NCBI GenBank assembly: GCA_903829075.1
Contig: CAIKOH010000044.1
Location: 1 to 52,295, forward strand
Direction: 5' to 3'
Origin: Candidatus Uhrbacteria bacterium
GTDB taxonomy: Bacteria; Patescibacteriota; Patescibacteriia; 2-12-FULL-60-25
Length of the DNA: 52,295 bases
Positions 16,800 through 25,018 of this stretch are shown in pieces. Each line of letters opens with the position of its first letter. Within the stretch, counting starts at the first letter, position 1. The position numbers and the translations under genes are program-made. Under the pieces are notes generated by a model. The model ran no database searches. It saw nothing but the letters and a program-made list of their open reading frames with translations, and was not told the origin of the DNA.

Positions 16800-17108
16800 A
16801 TGTCGATAAAAAAGAAGGCAGAATTCGTTGCGCGGTGGGTGGTGTTGAGAGGTATTCGCGTGTATCAAAAAACGCTATCCCCAGACACGGGCTGGGTTAA
16901 GCGTTTTTTTCATGGACCGGTGTGTCGTTTTTATCCTACCTGTTCAGAATATGCGGTGTTGTCGATTGAACGGTTTGGTGTGTGGCAGGGAAGCGGTTTG
17001 GCCTGGAAGCGCCTAATCAAGTGTCACCCCTGGAATGCAGGGGGTGTTGATGACGTTCCTTCGACAATTGTGCCCGACGTGGTTTCACATGCGACGGACG
17101 GGGAATGA
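16800..17108 (+). CDS. yidD: Membrane protein insertion efficiency factor YidD
   Basis: The 102-residue protein shows the YidD pattern: RGIRVYQKTLSP, GPVCRFYPTCSEYA with conserved Cys, and WKRLIKCHPWNAGGVDDVP. It is a small membrane-associated protein that aids YidC-dependent insertion. The ATG at 16800 is preceded by TAAGGA (16786-16791). It is usually found with rpmH-rnpA-yidC, but here it is next to dnaA while rpmH-rnpA are about 27 kb away. It runs tail to tail with the YggU gene, 8 nt apart. Confidence 0.92.
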   Translation: MSIKKKAEFVARWVVLRGIRVYQKTLSPDTGWVKRFFHGPVCRFYPTCSEYAVLSIERFGVWQGSGLAWKRLIKCHPWNAGGVDDVPSTIVPDVVSHATDGE

Positions 17109-17116
17109 CCGGGTGT

Positions 17117-17380
17117 TTACCGTGAATCGCTCGTGAATGCGGCCAGAACGTCCTCCTCAGCTAAAGGAATTCGAACGCGCTTGTCCCGCGAGGCGCGCCC
17201 GCTTTCAAGGGTGATTTCGTAACGCTTGAGACCTAATCGCGCCGCGAGAAAGTCGATGAGCGCCTCATTTGCTTTACTGTCCACAGGTGGAGCCGCGATT
17301 TTTATTTTAAGCGTTTTCCCTTGCCAGCCAATAACCTGGTTTGATTTTGCACCCGGGGTGACGTGGATCGTGAGGAGCAT
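17117..17380 (-). CDS. UPF0235/DUF167 family protein (YggU-like)
   Basis: The 87-residue protein carries the family signature: VTPGAKSNQVIGW, LKIKIAAPPVDSKANEALIDFLA and ITLESGRASRDKRVRI. The function is unknown. ATG at 17380 is preferred over an in-frame TTG at 17401 that would overlap the ABC transporter gene. It follows that gene by only 7 nt and is probably co-transcribed. Confidence 0.88.
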   Translation of the reverse strand: MLLTIHVTPGAKSNQVIGWQGKTLKIKIAAPPVDSKANEALIDFLAARLGLKRYEITLESGRASRDKRVRIPLAEEDVLAAFTSDSR

Positions 17381-17387
17381 AGAGGAA

Positions 17388-19154
17388 TTACGTCGCTGCA
17401 AATGATCCGGCCTGAATTCCCCACAGGGTTTGATATTTTCCTGTGCGTTTCAACAATTCGTCGTGGCTGCCCGTGTCTGTGACGTGTCCGTGTTCGACAA
17501 CAACGATGCGATCCATCTGACGAATCGTGGAAAGTCGGTGAGCGATCACGATCGAGGTACGTTTTTGCATGAGCTCTCGCAACGCGTCCTGAATAAGCGC
17601 TTCAGATTCTGAATCAAGGCTTGAAGTCGCTTCATCAAGCACGAGAATCGGCGCGTTCTTCAGAATGGCGCGCGCGATGGCGACGCGTTGACGTTCTCCG
17701 CCAGACAATTTGATGCCACGTTCACCAACCAAGGTGTTGTATCCATCCGGCAATGCCGCAATGAAGTCATGGCAATGCGCTTTTTTTGCCGCCGCGACGA
17801 CCTGTGCCTCGCTGGCATCAGGACGACCGTACAAAATATTCTCCCGCAAACTCCGATGGAACAGCACCGCTTCCTGAGGAACGAAGGCGATCGCATCCCG
17901 CAAACTATCCTGTTTGATCTGTCCAATGGACTGGTCGTCGATCAGGATGTCACCGTTTGTCAGATTATATAAACGCAACAAGAGCTTTACGATGGTGGAT
18001 TTACCTGCACCAGACGGTCCGACCAGCGCAATTTTTTCTCCAGGCGCGATGGTGAGGCTGAAATTTTGCAAGATCGGTCGCTGATGGTATTGAAATGAGA
18101 CTTCGCGGAATTCCACGCCGCCTTTTTTTACAGTGAGGGCCTTGGCGCGCGGTACATCGGCGATGTCTGGAGACGCGTTCAGCACGTCGATCATTTCTTG
18201 CGCGTCGATCACGGCTTCATAACAGTTACGAGTTACCATTCCGATGTTGCTGAGACGTGAGAATAGGCTGAGTAAATAACTTTGTAGCAAAACAAAATCT
18301 CCGACGGTTAGTTGTTTGTTGTGCCAGAGAAAAACCGCGCCGATCATCACCACCAGCTCTGTGATGAGATTCAGAAGGTTCTGCAAGGCATTGCCGCCGA
18401 CACTGTACAACCAACTTTTTTGACAGATCTTGCGCCACTCTTCATGGATGCGTCCGACGTAGTTCAGTTCGCGATCTTTGGCATGAAAGAGCGTGACATT
18501 TAAGTGATTTGATAGGACATCAGCGAGCGCACCGCTGGTTTCTGAACCTTTTCTGGCGCGTTCGCGGTTCAGTTCTATTTTTGTGCGCGTGATGTATACG
18601 TTGACGATGCTAAAGCATACAACCCAGACCAGAGCGACTGCGCCGATGATGAGGCTGCGCACGAATAAAACGCCGACGATACAAATAACGTCTATCAGAA
18701 TGGGCAAAATGTTCCAGGAGATGTTTTCTATGATGGTCTTATATCCATCTGAAAAACGATGTACCTGTTTGACGAGCGAACCGGTGAACGTGTCGCTAAA
18801 AAAGCGGACTGAGTGGTCGAGCAGGTGTCGCAACGCCAAATGCTCCGCCTCAACGACTACGCGTGGCTCAAATAACGCGACGAACGTGCCATTGACGCGG
18901 GCAAGCGCCCAACCCACAGCGCGGCACGCAACGGCCAGCAGAATCAAGACAACGAGCAGGTGTACGGAGGCATTGCCGGTGACCAGTGCATTGATGAAGT
19001 GTTTATAAAATAATGGAATGACGATGCTGAATACTTCAGATAGCGACATGGTTAGCATGACGCCAGAAAACATCCACGGATGTCGCTTGCTTAGCATCCA
19101 GTAGGTGCCGAGAACGGTGTGCTTTTGAAGGGGTGAAGATGCGCGTGAAGACAT
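17388..19154 (-). CDS. ABC transporter, fused permease and ATPase (MsbA/MdlB type)
   Basis: The 588-residue half-transporter has an N-terminal exporter membrane domain with six predicted helices (about residues 25-320) and a C-terminal ATPase: Walker A GPSGAGKST, signature LSGGERQRVAIARA, Walker B ILVLDEATSSLD and H-loop AHRLST. Homodimers export lipids, peptides or drugs; the substrate cannot be told here. TATACT (complement of 19161-19166) begins 12 nt before the ATG and no Shine-Dalgarno is seen, so a leaderless mRNA is likely. Confidence 0.93.
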   Translation of the reverse strand: MSSRASSPLQKHTVLGTYWMLSKRHPWMFSGVMLTMSLSEVFSIVIPLFYKHFINALVTGNASVHLLVVLILLAVACRAVGWALARVNGTFVALFEPRVVVEAEHLALRHLLDHSVRFFSDTFTGSLVKQVHRFSDGYKTIIENISWNILPILIDVICIVGVLFVRSLIIGAVALVWVVCFSIVNVYITRTKIELNRERARKGSETSGALADVLSNHLNVTLFHAKDRELNYVGRIHEEWRKICQKSWLYSVGGNALQNLLNLITELVVMIGAVFLWHNKQLTVGDFVLLQSYLLSLFSRLSNIGMVTRNCYEAVIDAQEMIDVLNASPDIADVPRAKALTVKKGGVEFREVSFQYHQRPILQNFSLTIAPGEKIALVGPSGAGKSTIVKLLLRLYNLTNGDILIDDQSIGQIKQDSLRDAIAFVPQEAVLFHRSLRENILYGRPDASEAQVVAAAKKAHCHDFIAALPDGYNTLVGERGIKLSGGERQRVAIARAILKNAPILVLDEATSSLDSESEALIQDALRELMQKRTSIVIAHRLSTIRQMDRIVVVEHGHVTDTGSHDELLKRTGKYQTLWGIQAGSFAAT

Positions 19155-19204
19155 GCGCCCAGTATAGTCGATTTTTCTCTCCGAGAATACTCGAACGGGT
19201 GGAC

Positions 19205-19232
19205 AAAAAAGAGCGTTGAATGAAACGCTCGT
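19205..19232 (-). terminator. Intrinsic terminator after endonuclease IV
   Basis: On the minus strand the stem GAGCGTT/AACGCTC is followed by TTTTTTG, just past the stop at 19233. Confidence 0.8.
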
Positions 19233-20060
19233 TTATGCGTGAAATATGTGTAATTGTTTCAGATCTTCCGCAACGCCTTCGGGATCTGTTTCCAGATAGA
19301 GGTTCATGTGGGCGAGCGCCGGATGGTTCACGATTGCCTTGAATCCTGTGAGACCGATGAACCCTTTTCCAAGATGTTCGTGTCGATCTTTTCGCTCGCC
19401 GAGATCGACTTTGGAGTCGTTGCAATGACTTATTTTGAGTTTTGATAGGCCGACAATGCGATCAAATTCCGCGAAGGTCGCGTCAACGGCCTGAGGCGTT
19501 CGCAGATCGTATCCGCTGGCAAAGGCGTGGGCTGTGTCAAAGCAGATGCCGAGTTCTGGATGGTCTACGCCAGCCAGAAGGGCGGCAAGGTGTTCAAATT
19601 TTGAACCAATGACCATACCCGCACCTGCGGAAATTTCAATTAGAAGTTTGGTTGAGCCATTATATCCATCAAGCACGTTCTTAATGCCATCGATCACAAA
19701 CCGTTCGGCTTCAGTCTCACCCACCTCGCGCGCGCTTCCAGGATGAAACATGACGTAGGCCGCGCCGAGCAGGGTGCCGCGTTCCAGCTCTTCGCGGATG
19801 AGGCGCGCAGAATTTTTACGTGTGCGTTCTTCGTTGCTCGCGAAATTAATATAGTAGGGCGCATGGATGACCCATTGTTGGAGGCTGTGTTCAGCGCAGG
19901 ATCGTTGAAAGGTTTCAGCGATCTCTGGCGTGATGACAGGCGCGGGGCCGCCCTGCGGAGAACGTGAAAAAAATTGAAACACCTCGCACCCCAGAGCGGC
20001 GGCGTTGAGCGGGGCTTTGACGAGGCCACCGGCGATGGAAATATGAGCACCGAAGAACAT
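19233..20060 (-). CDS. nfo: Endonuclease IV (deoxyribonuclease IV, AP endonuclease)
   Basis: The 275-residue TIM-barrel AP endonuclease has the zinc-binding signatures GAHISIAGG, HPGS, CFDTAHAFASGYD, KISHCNDSK, DRHEHLGKGFIG and LETDPEG. It cleaves DNA 5' of abasic sites in base excision repair and so complements endonuclease Q in this window. ATG at 20060 is set by the conserved MFFGAHIS start. A clear promoter, TTGCCA-17-TACACT on the minus strand, ends so close that the mRNA should be leaderless. Confidence 0.95.
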   Translation of the reverse strand: MFFGAHISIAGGLVKAPLNAAALGCEVFQFFSRSPQGGPAPVITPEIAETFQRSCAEHSLQQWVIHAPYYINFASNEERTRKNSARLIREELERGTLLGAAYVMFHPGSAREVGETEAERFVIDGIKNVLDGYNGSTKLLIEISAGAGMVIGSKFEHLAALLAGVDHPELGICFDTAHAFASGYDLRTPQAVDATFAEFDRIVGLSKLKISHCNDSKVDLGERKDRHEHLGKGFIGLTGFKAIVNHPALAHMNLYLETDPEGVAEDLKQLHIFHA

Positions 20061-20067
20061 AGATACC

Positions 20068-20096
20068 AGTGTAATCAGTGACGCGGTTTGTGGCAA
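20068..20096 (-). promoter_or_regulatory. Promoter of nfo, TTGCCA-17-TACACT
   Basis: -35 is the complement of 20091-20096 and -10 the complement of 20068-20073, with a 17-bp spacer. The -10 starts 13 nt before the ATG, which predicts a leaderless transcript. Confidence 0.65.
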
Positions 20097-20142
20097 TGTG
20101 CCCGCACCCTGTATGATGCATGCATTATTCCCGACATTTTTT

Positions 20143-21093
20143 ATGAAACGCTTCCTTCCATCCATCGTTCTTCTTTCGGCGCTGTGGTTTGCTCCGTTCA
20201 CGGTCTGTGCTCAAACCACGACAACGGATCCATTCGCTACGACCGATGCCACGACAACAGCGAACACGGTTCAGGCGCCGCTGGTTGACGAGATCTCACA
20301 AGACAAAGCCCCCACCTCCTGGACGTTGGCGGCGTTCAACAAGCTGCTAGCCATGCGACCGCTCATAGTTCATGACGGTCTCCCAGAGACGACTGTGAAG
20401 AGTGCGAATCTCCATCTCTATAATAGAGACTATGCTATTTGGACGACACTCGACGTAAGTTTGCCGATTGTTCCAGGGCATGATCCGGACACGTTTATGA
20501 CAACAAACGTCAGTGTTTCAATCACGCGCGTGAATGATCGCCGTGGACATGATATCTATGATCGCCAGAGTTTTTTTGAGGAACCGGGCAACGCAGATCT
20601 CTCGGGGACATCCCCGGTTTCCTCGTCTCCGCAAGCAGCGAAGTACATCACGGCTGATCGACGAGTGCATACGAAAGATCAAAACGGGACAGTCGACATC
20701 GCGAGCATCCGTGGGGCGGTGAATATCCACGTCCCGCTTGAGGTACGTACCATCCAGTTTGATCGCGCAGACGCCGGCAAAGATCTTCAGCAGCTTGGTT
20801 TGCATGCGAAACTTGTCGAGGTGAAGCGTTTAGAAGGTGATGAGGCAAACCATGAAAGTGTGGAGCTCACGTATAGCGGATCGAGCGACACGCTGCTTAA
20901 GGTTATGGCTTTTAACGCAGCTGGTCGGCCGCTCTCATTGGCGGAGACTACGACCTCCTGGGACCGCTCTTCGAGCGCGCCAACGGATATCATCTATGCC
21001 TACGCTGGTCATGTGAAAACGATTAAATTATTTGTGGCCAAAAAATTTGTCAACAAAAGCCTCCCGTTCACCTTAAGGATTCCGCGAGGCTAA
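20143..21093 (+). CDS. Secreted protein of unknown function
   Basis: The 316-residue protein has a Sec signal peptide (MKRFLPSIVLLSALWFAP, cleavage near VCAQ). A Thr-rich stretch follows, then a mainly beta domain with phrases such as TTLDVSLPIVPGHDPDTF and VELTYSGSSDTLLKVMAFNAAGRPL. No family is recognised. The start is set by the signal peptide. TTGTGG and TATGAT (20112-20117) with an 18-bp gap may form its promoter, divergent from nfo. Confidence 0.75.
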   Translation: MKRFLPSIVLLSALWFAPFTVCAQTTTTDPFATTDATTTANTVQAPLVDEISQDKAPTSWTLAAFNKLLAMRPLIVHDGLPETTVKSANLHLYNRDYAIWTTLDVSLPIVPGHDPDTFMTTNVSVSITRVNDRRGHDIYDRQSFFEEPGNADLSGTSPVSSSPQAAKYITADRRVHTKDQNGTVDIASIRGAVNIHVPLEVRTIQFDRADAGKDLQQLGLHAKLVEVKRLEGDEANHESVELTYSGSSDTLLKVMAFNAAGRPLSLAETTTSWDRSSSAPTDIIYAYAGHVKTIKLFVAKKFVNKSLPFTLRIPRG

Positions 21094-21103
21094 GGACGGC
21101 TGC

Positions 21104-21132
21104 TTGACAGGGCAGCTTGTTCCTGGTAAAGG
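21104..21132 (+). promoter_or_regulatory. Promoter TTGACA-17-TAAAGG
   Basis: -35 TTGACA at 21104-21109 and -10 TAAAGG at 21127-21132, 17-bp spacer, upstream of the gene at 21172. Confidence 0.6.
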
Positions 21133-21171
21133 TTTGTTGTTGGTTCGTTCACCCGTCTTAAGGAGGAGTTC

Positions 21172-21522
21172 GTGAGCAGGCAAACCGAGACCCTTGTCTT
21201 CGTGGTTGCAGCGTTATTCGCCGCGCGCCATGGAGTGGCGATGATCAGAGGCAAATTTCATGAGGCGCGTACGCCGCAATACAAGGAGCGCGTACTGCGT
21301 TTCTTGCTTGCTCGCAACGGGTCGTGTCATCTGTCGGATCTGGCTCAGGAGATGGGTCTTCCGGAGTGGGTGTTACGTTCCTGTCTGTTCGAGATGGAGG
21401 AGCACGACGAGCTGATTACGACCTACCCGGCGCGTGATAGGAAGACGCGCATCGTCCAGTGGACGGTCCACGGGATAGCGTTGCTAGAAGGAAGGCCTAA
21501 TGCTCTGAAGCTTCAGGCGTAG
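21172..21522 (+). CDS. Small protein with a winged-helix-like domain
   Basis: The 116-residue product begins at GTG 21172 behind a very strong TTAAGGAGGAG (21158-21168). The N terminus has a short hydrophobic stretch (LVFVVAALFAA). Residues about 38-95 look like a winged helix-turn-helix: RVLRFLLARNGSCHLSDLAQ, MGLPEWVLRSCLFEME and a wing around RKTRIVQW. DNA binding is an inference. It is a single unit with its own promoter and terminator. Confidence 0.65.
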   Translation: MSRQTETLVFVVAALFAARHGVAMIRGKFHEARTPQYKERVLRFLLARNGSCHLSDLAQEMGLPEWVLRSCLFEMEEHDELITTYPARDRKTRIVQWTVHGIALLEGRPNALKLQA

Positions 21523-21538
21523 GTTCGCGAATCGATCT

Positions 21539-21575
21539 GCCCCGGGCCGTTCTCTCTACGGCCTGGGGTGTTTCT
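21539..21575 (+). terminator. Intrinsic terminator of the 21172-21522 gene
   Basis: Stem CCCCGGGCCGT/ACGGCCTGGGG with a 5-nt loop followed by TGTTTCTTT. It lies in the gap before the convergent tig stop codon. Confidence 0.8.
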
Positions 21576-22865
21576 TTAGGCGGTGCATTGTGTCTTCAGC
21601 CAGTCCAAGGTCTTGCGGTTGCGTAGACGAATGGAAACGTATTCGCGATATTCTGGGGAGATCACGCGTTCACGCGTTTCGTGATCTTCGGGTTTGATCT
21701 GTTCGAGGATGCGATCAATTTCCGTATCCGTCTCTTTTTCATCCAGGGTGATGTTTTGTTGTTTGGTGAACGCTTTGATCAAAATCGCAGCTCGAATGCG
21801 GCGTAAAGCCTGCGGAATGAAATCGAGTTTCAGATCATCTGAGGTTTTCTTGATGGAGGACAGGTACTCGTCCCATTTCATACCCTGTTCTTCGACCCCT
21901 TCATGCAGCTCTTCGGTCATGCGCGCAACCTCTTGGTTGATGAGGAGCTCGGGCATTTCACTGAAGCTGGAAGCATCGACCAATTTTTCAAGCAATTCAA
22001 TTTCCATAGCTTGGCGCTGTTTTTCTTGCAACTCAAGCTTCATGTTTTCGGTTAATTTTTCACGCAGCTGAACGAGACTCTCTAAGCCAGCGGCTTTTGC
22101 AAATTCGTCATTTAACTCAGGGAGTTGGAGTTCGCGAACTTCGGTGGCTTTTGCGTGAAATTCGATGTCCTGTCCGGAAAGATGTTTCTGGTAATGTTCG
22201 GTAGGAAATTTCAGGACAAACGTGCGCTCATCACCGGCTTTCATGCCAACAAGTTCTTTGGTGAGGCCTGGGATGTAGTGATCTTCGCTCAACAGAACGC
22301 GAAATCCAAGACCGGTGCCGCCTTCGATAGCGACATGATCTTTCTGCATTTCAAGATCAATAACCACAAGGTCATCGAGAGTTGCGGCACGTTCAACCAC
22401 CGCTTCTTGGCGACGCATGGTGCGCATTTCGGTGAGCGCTTTGTCCACCTCTTCTGGCTGCACGATCAGATCTTTTTTTGAAATGTGACAGGCGGAGAGA
22501 TCTGGCATGGTTGTGACCGTAGGTTCAACCGGAGCGATGACCGTAAATTTAATGTCTTGGCCAGGGGTGAGCTGGTCTACGTTGATGGCAGGGGAGCCGA
22601 TCGTGTCGATGTTCTGTGCGAGAATAGTTTTCACATAGAGCGCGCGCACCAAGCGTTCGAGAGCGGCTTCTAGGATGCGCATTTCGCCATGGACGCGCTT
22701 CACATCATCATAGCTGGCCTTGCCCGGACGAAATCCTGGCAATGGACGGGAAACAGTGAGCTCACGAGCCGCCTCTTCTAGATAGGGTTTCGCTTCCTCT
22801 TGCGTGACCACAAACGTGATCTTCACTTCAGACTTTGGTTCACGGGTGACGTTGATTTGAGGCAT
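21576..22865 (-). CDS. tig: Trigger factor (ribosome-associated chaperone)
   Basis: The 429-residue protein has the N-terminal ribosome-binding domain with the loop PGFRPGKAS (about residues 43-51), a central FKBP-type prolyl isomerase domain (LDDLVVIDLEM, IPGLTKELVGMKAGDERTF) and a helical C-terminal arm domain. It shields nascent chains as they leave the ribosome. No Shine-Dalgarno is seen; TATCAT (complement of 22878-22883) could give a leader of only a few nucleotides. Divergent from ychF. Confidence 0.95.
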   Translation of the reverse strand: MPQINVTREPKSEVKITFVVTQEEAKPYLEEAARELTVSRPLPGFRPGKASYDDVKRVHGEMRILEAALERLVRALYVKTILAQNIDTIGSPAINVDQLTPGQDIKFTVIAPVEPTVTTMPDLSACHISKKDLIVQPEEVDKALTEMRTMRRQEAVVERAATLDDLVVIDLEMQKDHVAIEGGTGLGFRVLLSEDHYIPGLTKELVGMKAGDERTFVLKFPTEHYQKHLSGQDIEFHAKATEVRELQLPELNDEFAKAAGLESLVQLREKLTENMKLELQEKQRQAMEIELLEKLVDASSFSEMPELLINQEVARMTEELHEGVEEQGMKWDEYLSSIKKTSDDLKLDFIPQALRRIRAAILIKAFTKQQNITLDEKETDTEIDRILEQIKPEDHETRERVISPEYREYVSIRLRNRKTLDWLKTQCTA

Positions 22866-22931
22866 AAGGATGACTGGATGATAGAGAAAAAAAGGAAAAG
22901 CGTCAATGCCGAGGGGGAGCGGCGCATCCCA

Positions 22932-22960
22932 TTGCTTCTTCCCCTCGTTTTCAGTAGGAT
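22932..22960 (+). promoter_or_regulatory. Promoter of ychF, TTGCTT-17-TAGGAT
   Basis: -35 at 22932-22937 and -10 at 22955-22960 with a 17-bp spacer. The -10 begins 15 nt before the ychF ATG, so the mRNA should have almost no leader. Confidence 0.55.
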
Positions 22961-22969
22961 GCGCCTACT

Positions 22970-24049
22970 ATGTCCTTCCAAGTCGGGATCGTTGGTTTGC
23001 CCAACGTCGGCAAGTCCACCCTGTTTTCTGCGATTACCAAGAAACAGGTGGATTGCGCGAATTACCCTTTTTGTACCATTGACCCAAATGTGGGTGTGGT
23101 TGAGGTCCCGGACGAACGCCTGCAGAAGCTTGCCGCGGCGAGCAAGAGTGTCAAAATCGTTCCAACCGTGATTGAATTTGTTGATATTGCTGGTTTGGTC
23201 AAGGGTGCGGCTGAGGGCCAAGGTCTGGGCAATAAATTTTTAGCCCACATTCGCGAGGCGGATGCGATCGCGCAGGTCGTGCGCGCGTTTGAGGATTCGA
23301 ATGTGCTGCATGTCGACGGTTCTGTCGACCCTGTCCGTGACGCGGACACCATTAATACGGAGCTCGCACTCGCAGATCTCGATGTTGTCACCAAGCGCAT
23401 CTCAGGACTTGAGCGCCAGCTGAAATCCGGTTCAAACAAACAGGCCGAGGCTGAGCTCGCAACCGTGCGCAAAGCTCTGGAAGAATTGAATCATGGAACC
23501 ATGCTGCGTTCCGGAACGTGGACGGATGAGGAGCGGGTGGTGTTGAAGGGGTTGAGCCTGCTCACCTTTAAGCCGATGTTGTACGTAGTAAATATTAACG
23601 AGCAACAGTGGCAAGATGGTTCGTGGCAAGAACGTACGGCAACACTTCAGGGGCGCTGCGTACCGATCTGTGTGAAGCTTGAGGCCGAACTCGCGTCCAT
23701 GTCAAACGAGGAACAGAGCGAATACCTGGCGACGCTGGGAAAAGCGCAATCTGGTTTGGCGGAATTAATTCAAGCTTCGTATGAAGCGCTTGGTTTGATC
23801 ACTTTTTTGACGAGTGGCCCTGAGGAGTCGCGCGCGTGGACGGTTCGTCGCGGAGCAAAAGCGCCTGAGGCCGCGGGTCGAATCCATTCGGATTTTGAAA
23901 CGCATTTCATTCGCGTAGAGGTCACTCCGTGGCAGGATTTTGTCGCTTTTGGCGAGGTTGCTTGTCGTGCGAAAGCCTTGACGCGGGTTGAAGGAAAGGA
24001 CTACGTGATGCAGGATGGAGACACCTGTTATTTCAGAGTTGATGCCTAA
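22970..24049 (+). CDS. ychF: Ribosome-binding ATPase YchF (Obg family)
   Basis: The 359-residue protein has P-loop GLPNVGKSTLF, G3 DIAGLVKGAAEGQGLG and a G4 motif NINE in place of NKxD, the change that gives YchF its ATP preference. The C-terminal TGS domain ends GKDYVMQDGDTCYFR. It is linked to stress response and translation in other bacteria. The start ATG is 10 nt downstream of a -10 box and lacks a Shine-Dalgarno. galU follows after 9 nt. Confidence 0.95.
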   Translation: MSFQVGIVGLPNVGKSTLFSAITKKQVDCANYPFCTIDPNVGVVEVPDERLQKLAAASKSVKIVPTVIEFVDIAGLVKGAAEGQGLGNKFLAHIREADAIAQVVRAFEDSNVLHVDGSVDPVRDADTINTELALADLDVVTKRISGLERQLKSGSNKQAEAELATVRKALEELNHGTMLRSGTWTDEERVVLKGLSLLTFKPMLYVVNINEQQWQDGSWQERTATLQGRCVPICVKLEAELASMSNEEQSEYLATLGKAQSGLAELIQASYEALGLITFLTSGPEESRAWTVRRGAKAPEAAGRIHSDFETHFIRVEVTPWQDFVAFGEVACRAKALTRVEGKDYVMQDGDTCYFRVDA

Positions 24050-24058
24050 TTTGTTTCT

Positions 24059-24928
24059 ATGTCCTCACAAAAAGTTCGCAAAGTTATTATCCCTGTCGCT
24101 GGCCTTGGCACGCGTTTTTTGCCTGCGACTAAAGCCATGCCGAAGGAGATGTTGCCGATTATCGACAAGCCTGTCATTCAATATGTGGTGGAAGAGGCGG
24201 TGGCTTCCGGCATCACCGATATTATTTTGGTGACGAGTCACACTAAACGCGCCGTGGAAGATCATTTCGACGAAAATCAATCGCTGGAAGATTGGTTGAA
24301 AAAACAGGGCAAAACAGATCTCATAGAACAGCTACAGCGTTTGAGTAAGCTCGCGAATTTTATTTACGTGCGACAAAAAGGGCCGTATGGCAACGCCACA
24401 CCTGTGCTGAACGCGGCGCATTTAATCAACGATGAACCGTTTGCCGTGGTGTTTGGTGACGATGTGTACACGGGTGCGATTCCGCGTATGAAGCAGATGA
24501 TCGACGTGTATGAGAAATATCGTAATCCGGTTTTAGGGGTGATTCGTGTGGAGAAAAACGAGGTGAACCGCTACGGCATCGTAGACACGGCTGCCCAGGT
24601 TGAACCGCGGGTGTATCAGTGTCGTGATGTGGTGGAAAAACCCTCGCCGGAGAGCACGCCCTCGTGTCTGGCCTCAGCCGCCGGATATATTTTGACCCCA
24701 GATATTTTTGAAGAAATTCAAAATCTAAAACCCGGACACGGCGGTGAGTACGTTACGCTTGATGCGGTCCGCAGTTTAATGAAAAAGCGCCCGGTCTACG
24801 CCTGTGAAATTGAGGGCGAGTATCATGACACGGGATCAAAGCTTGGATGGTTGCGCGCGAATTTGAAGATGTCTCTTGAACGAGATGATTTGAAGGACGA
24901 TGTGCGAAAAATGTTGAAGGAGTTGTGA
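24059..24928 (+). CDS. galU: UTP-glucose-1-phosphate uridylyltransferase
   Basis: The 289-residue enzyme has the nucleotidyltransferase signature VAGLGTRFLPATKAMPKEMLP, followed by FGDDVYTG, the sugar-binding VEKPSPE and the C-terminal YHDTGSKLGWLRAN. It makes UDP-glucose for surface glycans. It lies 9 nt downstream of ychF, so the two genes likely form an operon that ends at the terminator at 24953. Confidence 0.95.
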   Translation: MSSQKVRKVIIPVAGLGTRFLPATKAMPKEMLPIIDKPVIQYVVEEAVASGITDIILVTSHTKRAVEDHFDENQSLEDWLKKQGKTDLIEQLQRLSKLANFIYVRQKGPYGNATPVLNAAHLINDEPFAVVFGDDVYTGAIPRMKQMIDVYEKYRNPVLGVIRVEKNEVNRYGIVDTAAQVEPRVYQCRDVVEKPSPESTPSCLASAAGYILTPDIFEEIQNLKPGHGGEYVTLDAVRSLMKKRPVYACEIEGEYHDTGSKLGWLRANLKMSLERDDLKDDVRKMLKEL

Positions 24929-24952
24929 TGAGGGGCTTATAAAAAGTTTTTA

Positions 24953-24986
24953 TACCCCGTGAGCTTGCTACGGGGTGGTTTTTTAT
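24953..24986 (+). terminator. Intrinsic terminator after galU
   Basis: Stem ACCCCGT/ACGGGGT with an 8-nt loop followed by GGTTTTTTAT. Confidence 0.8.
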
Positions 24987-25001
24987 CGCTTTTCTTTTTC
25001 A

Positions 25002-25010
25002 TGCTATACT
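25002..25010 (+). promoter_or_regulatory. Extended -10 box TGCTATACT of the solute-binding lipoprotein gene
   Basis: TATACT at 25005-25010 preceded by TGC. It starts 14 nt before the ATG at 25019, predicting a leaderless mRNA. Confidence 0.6.
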
Positions 25011-25018
25011 TTGTCTGC

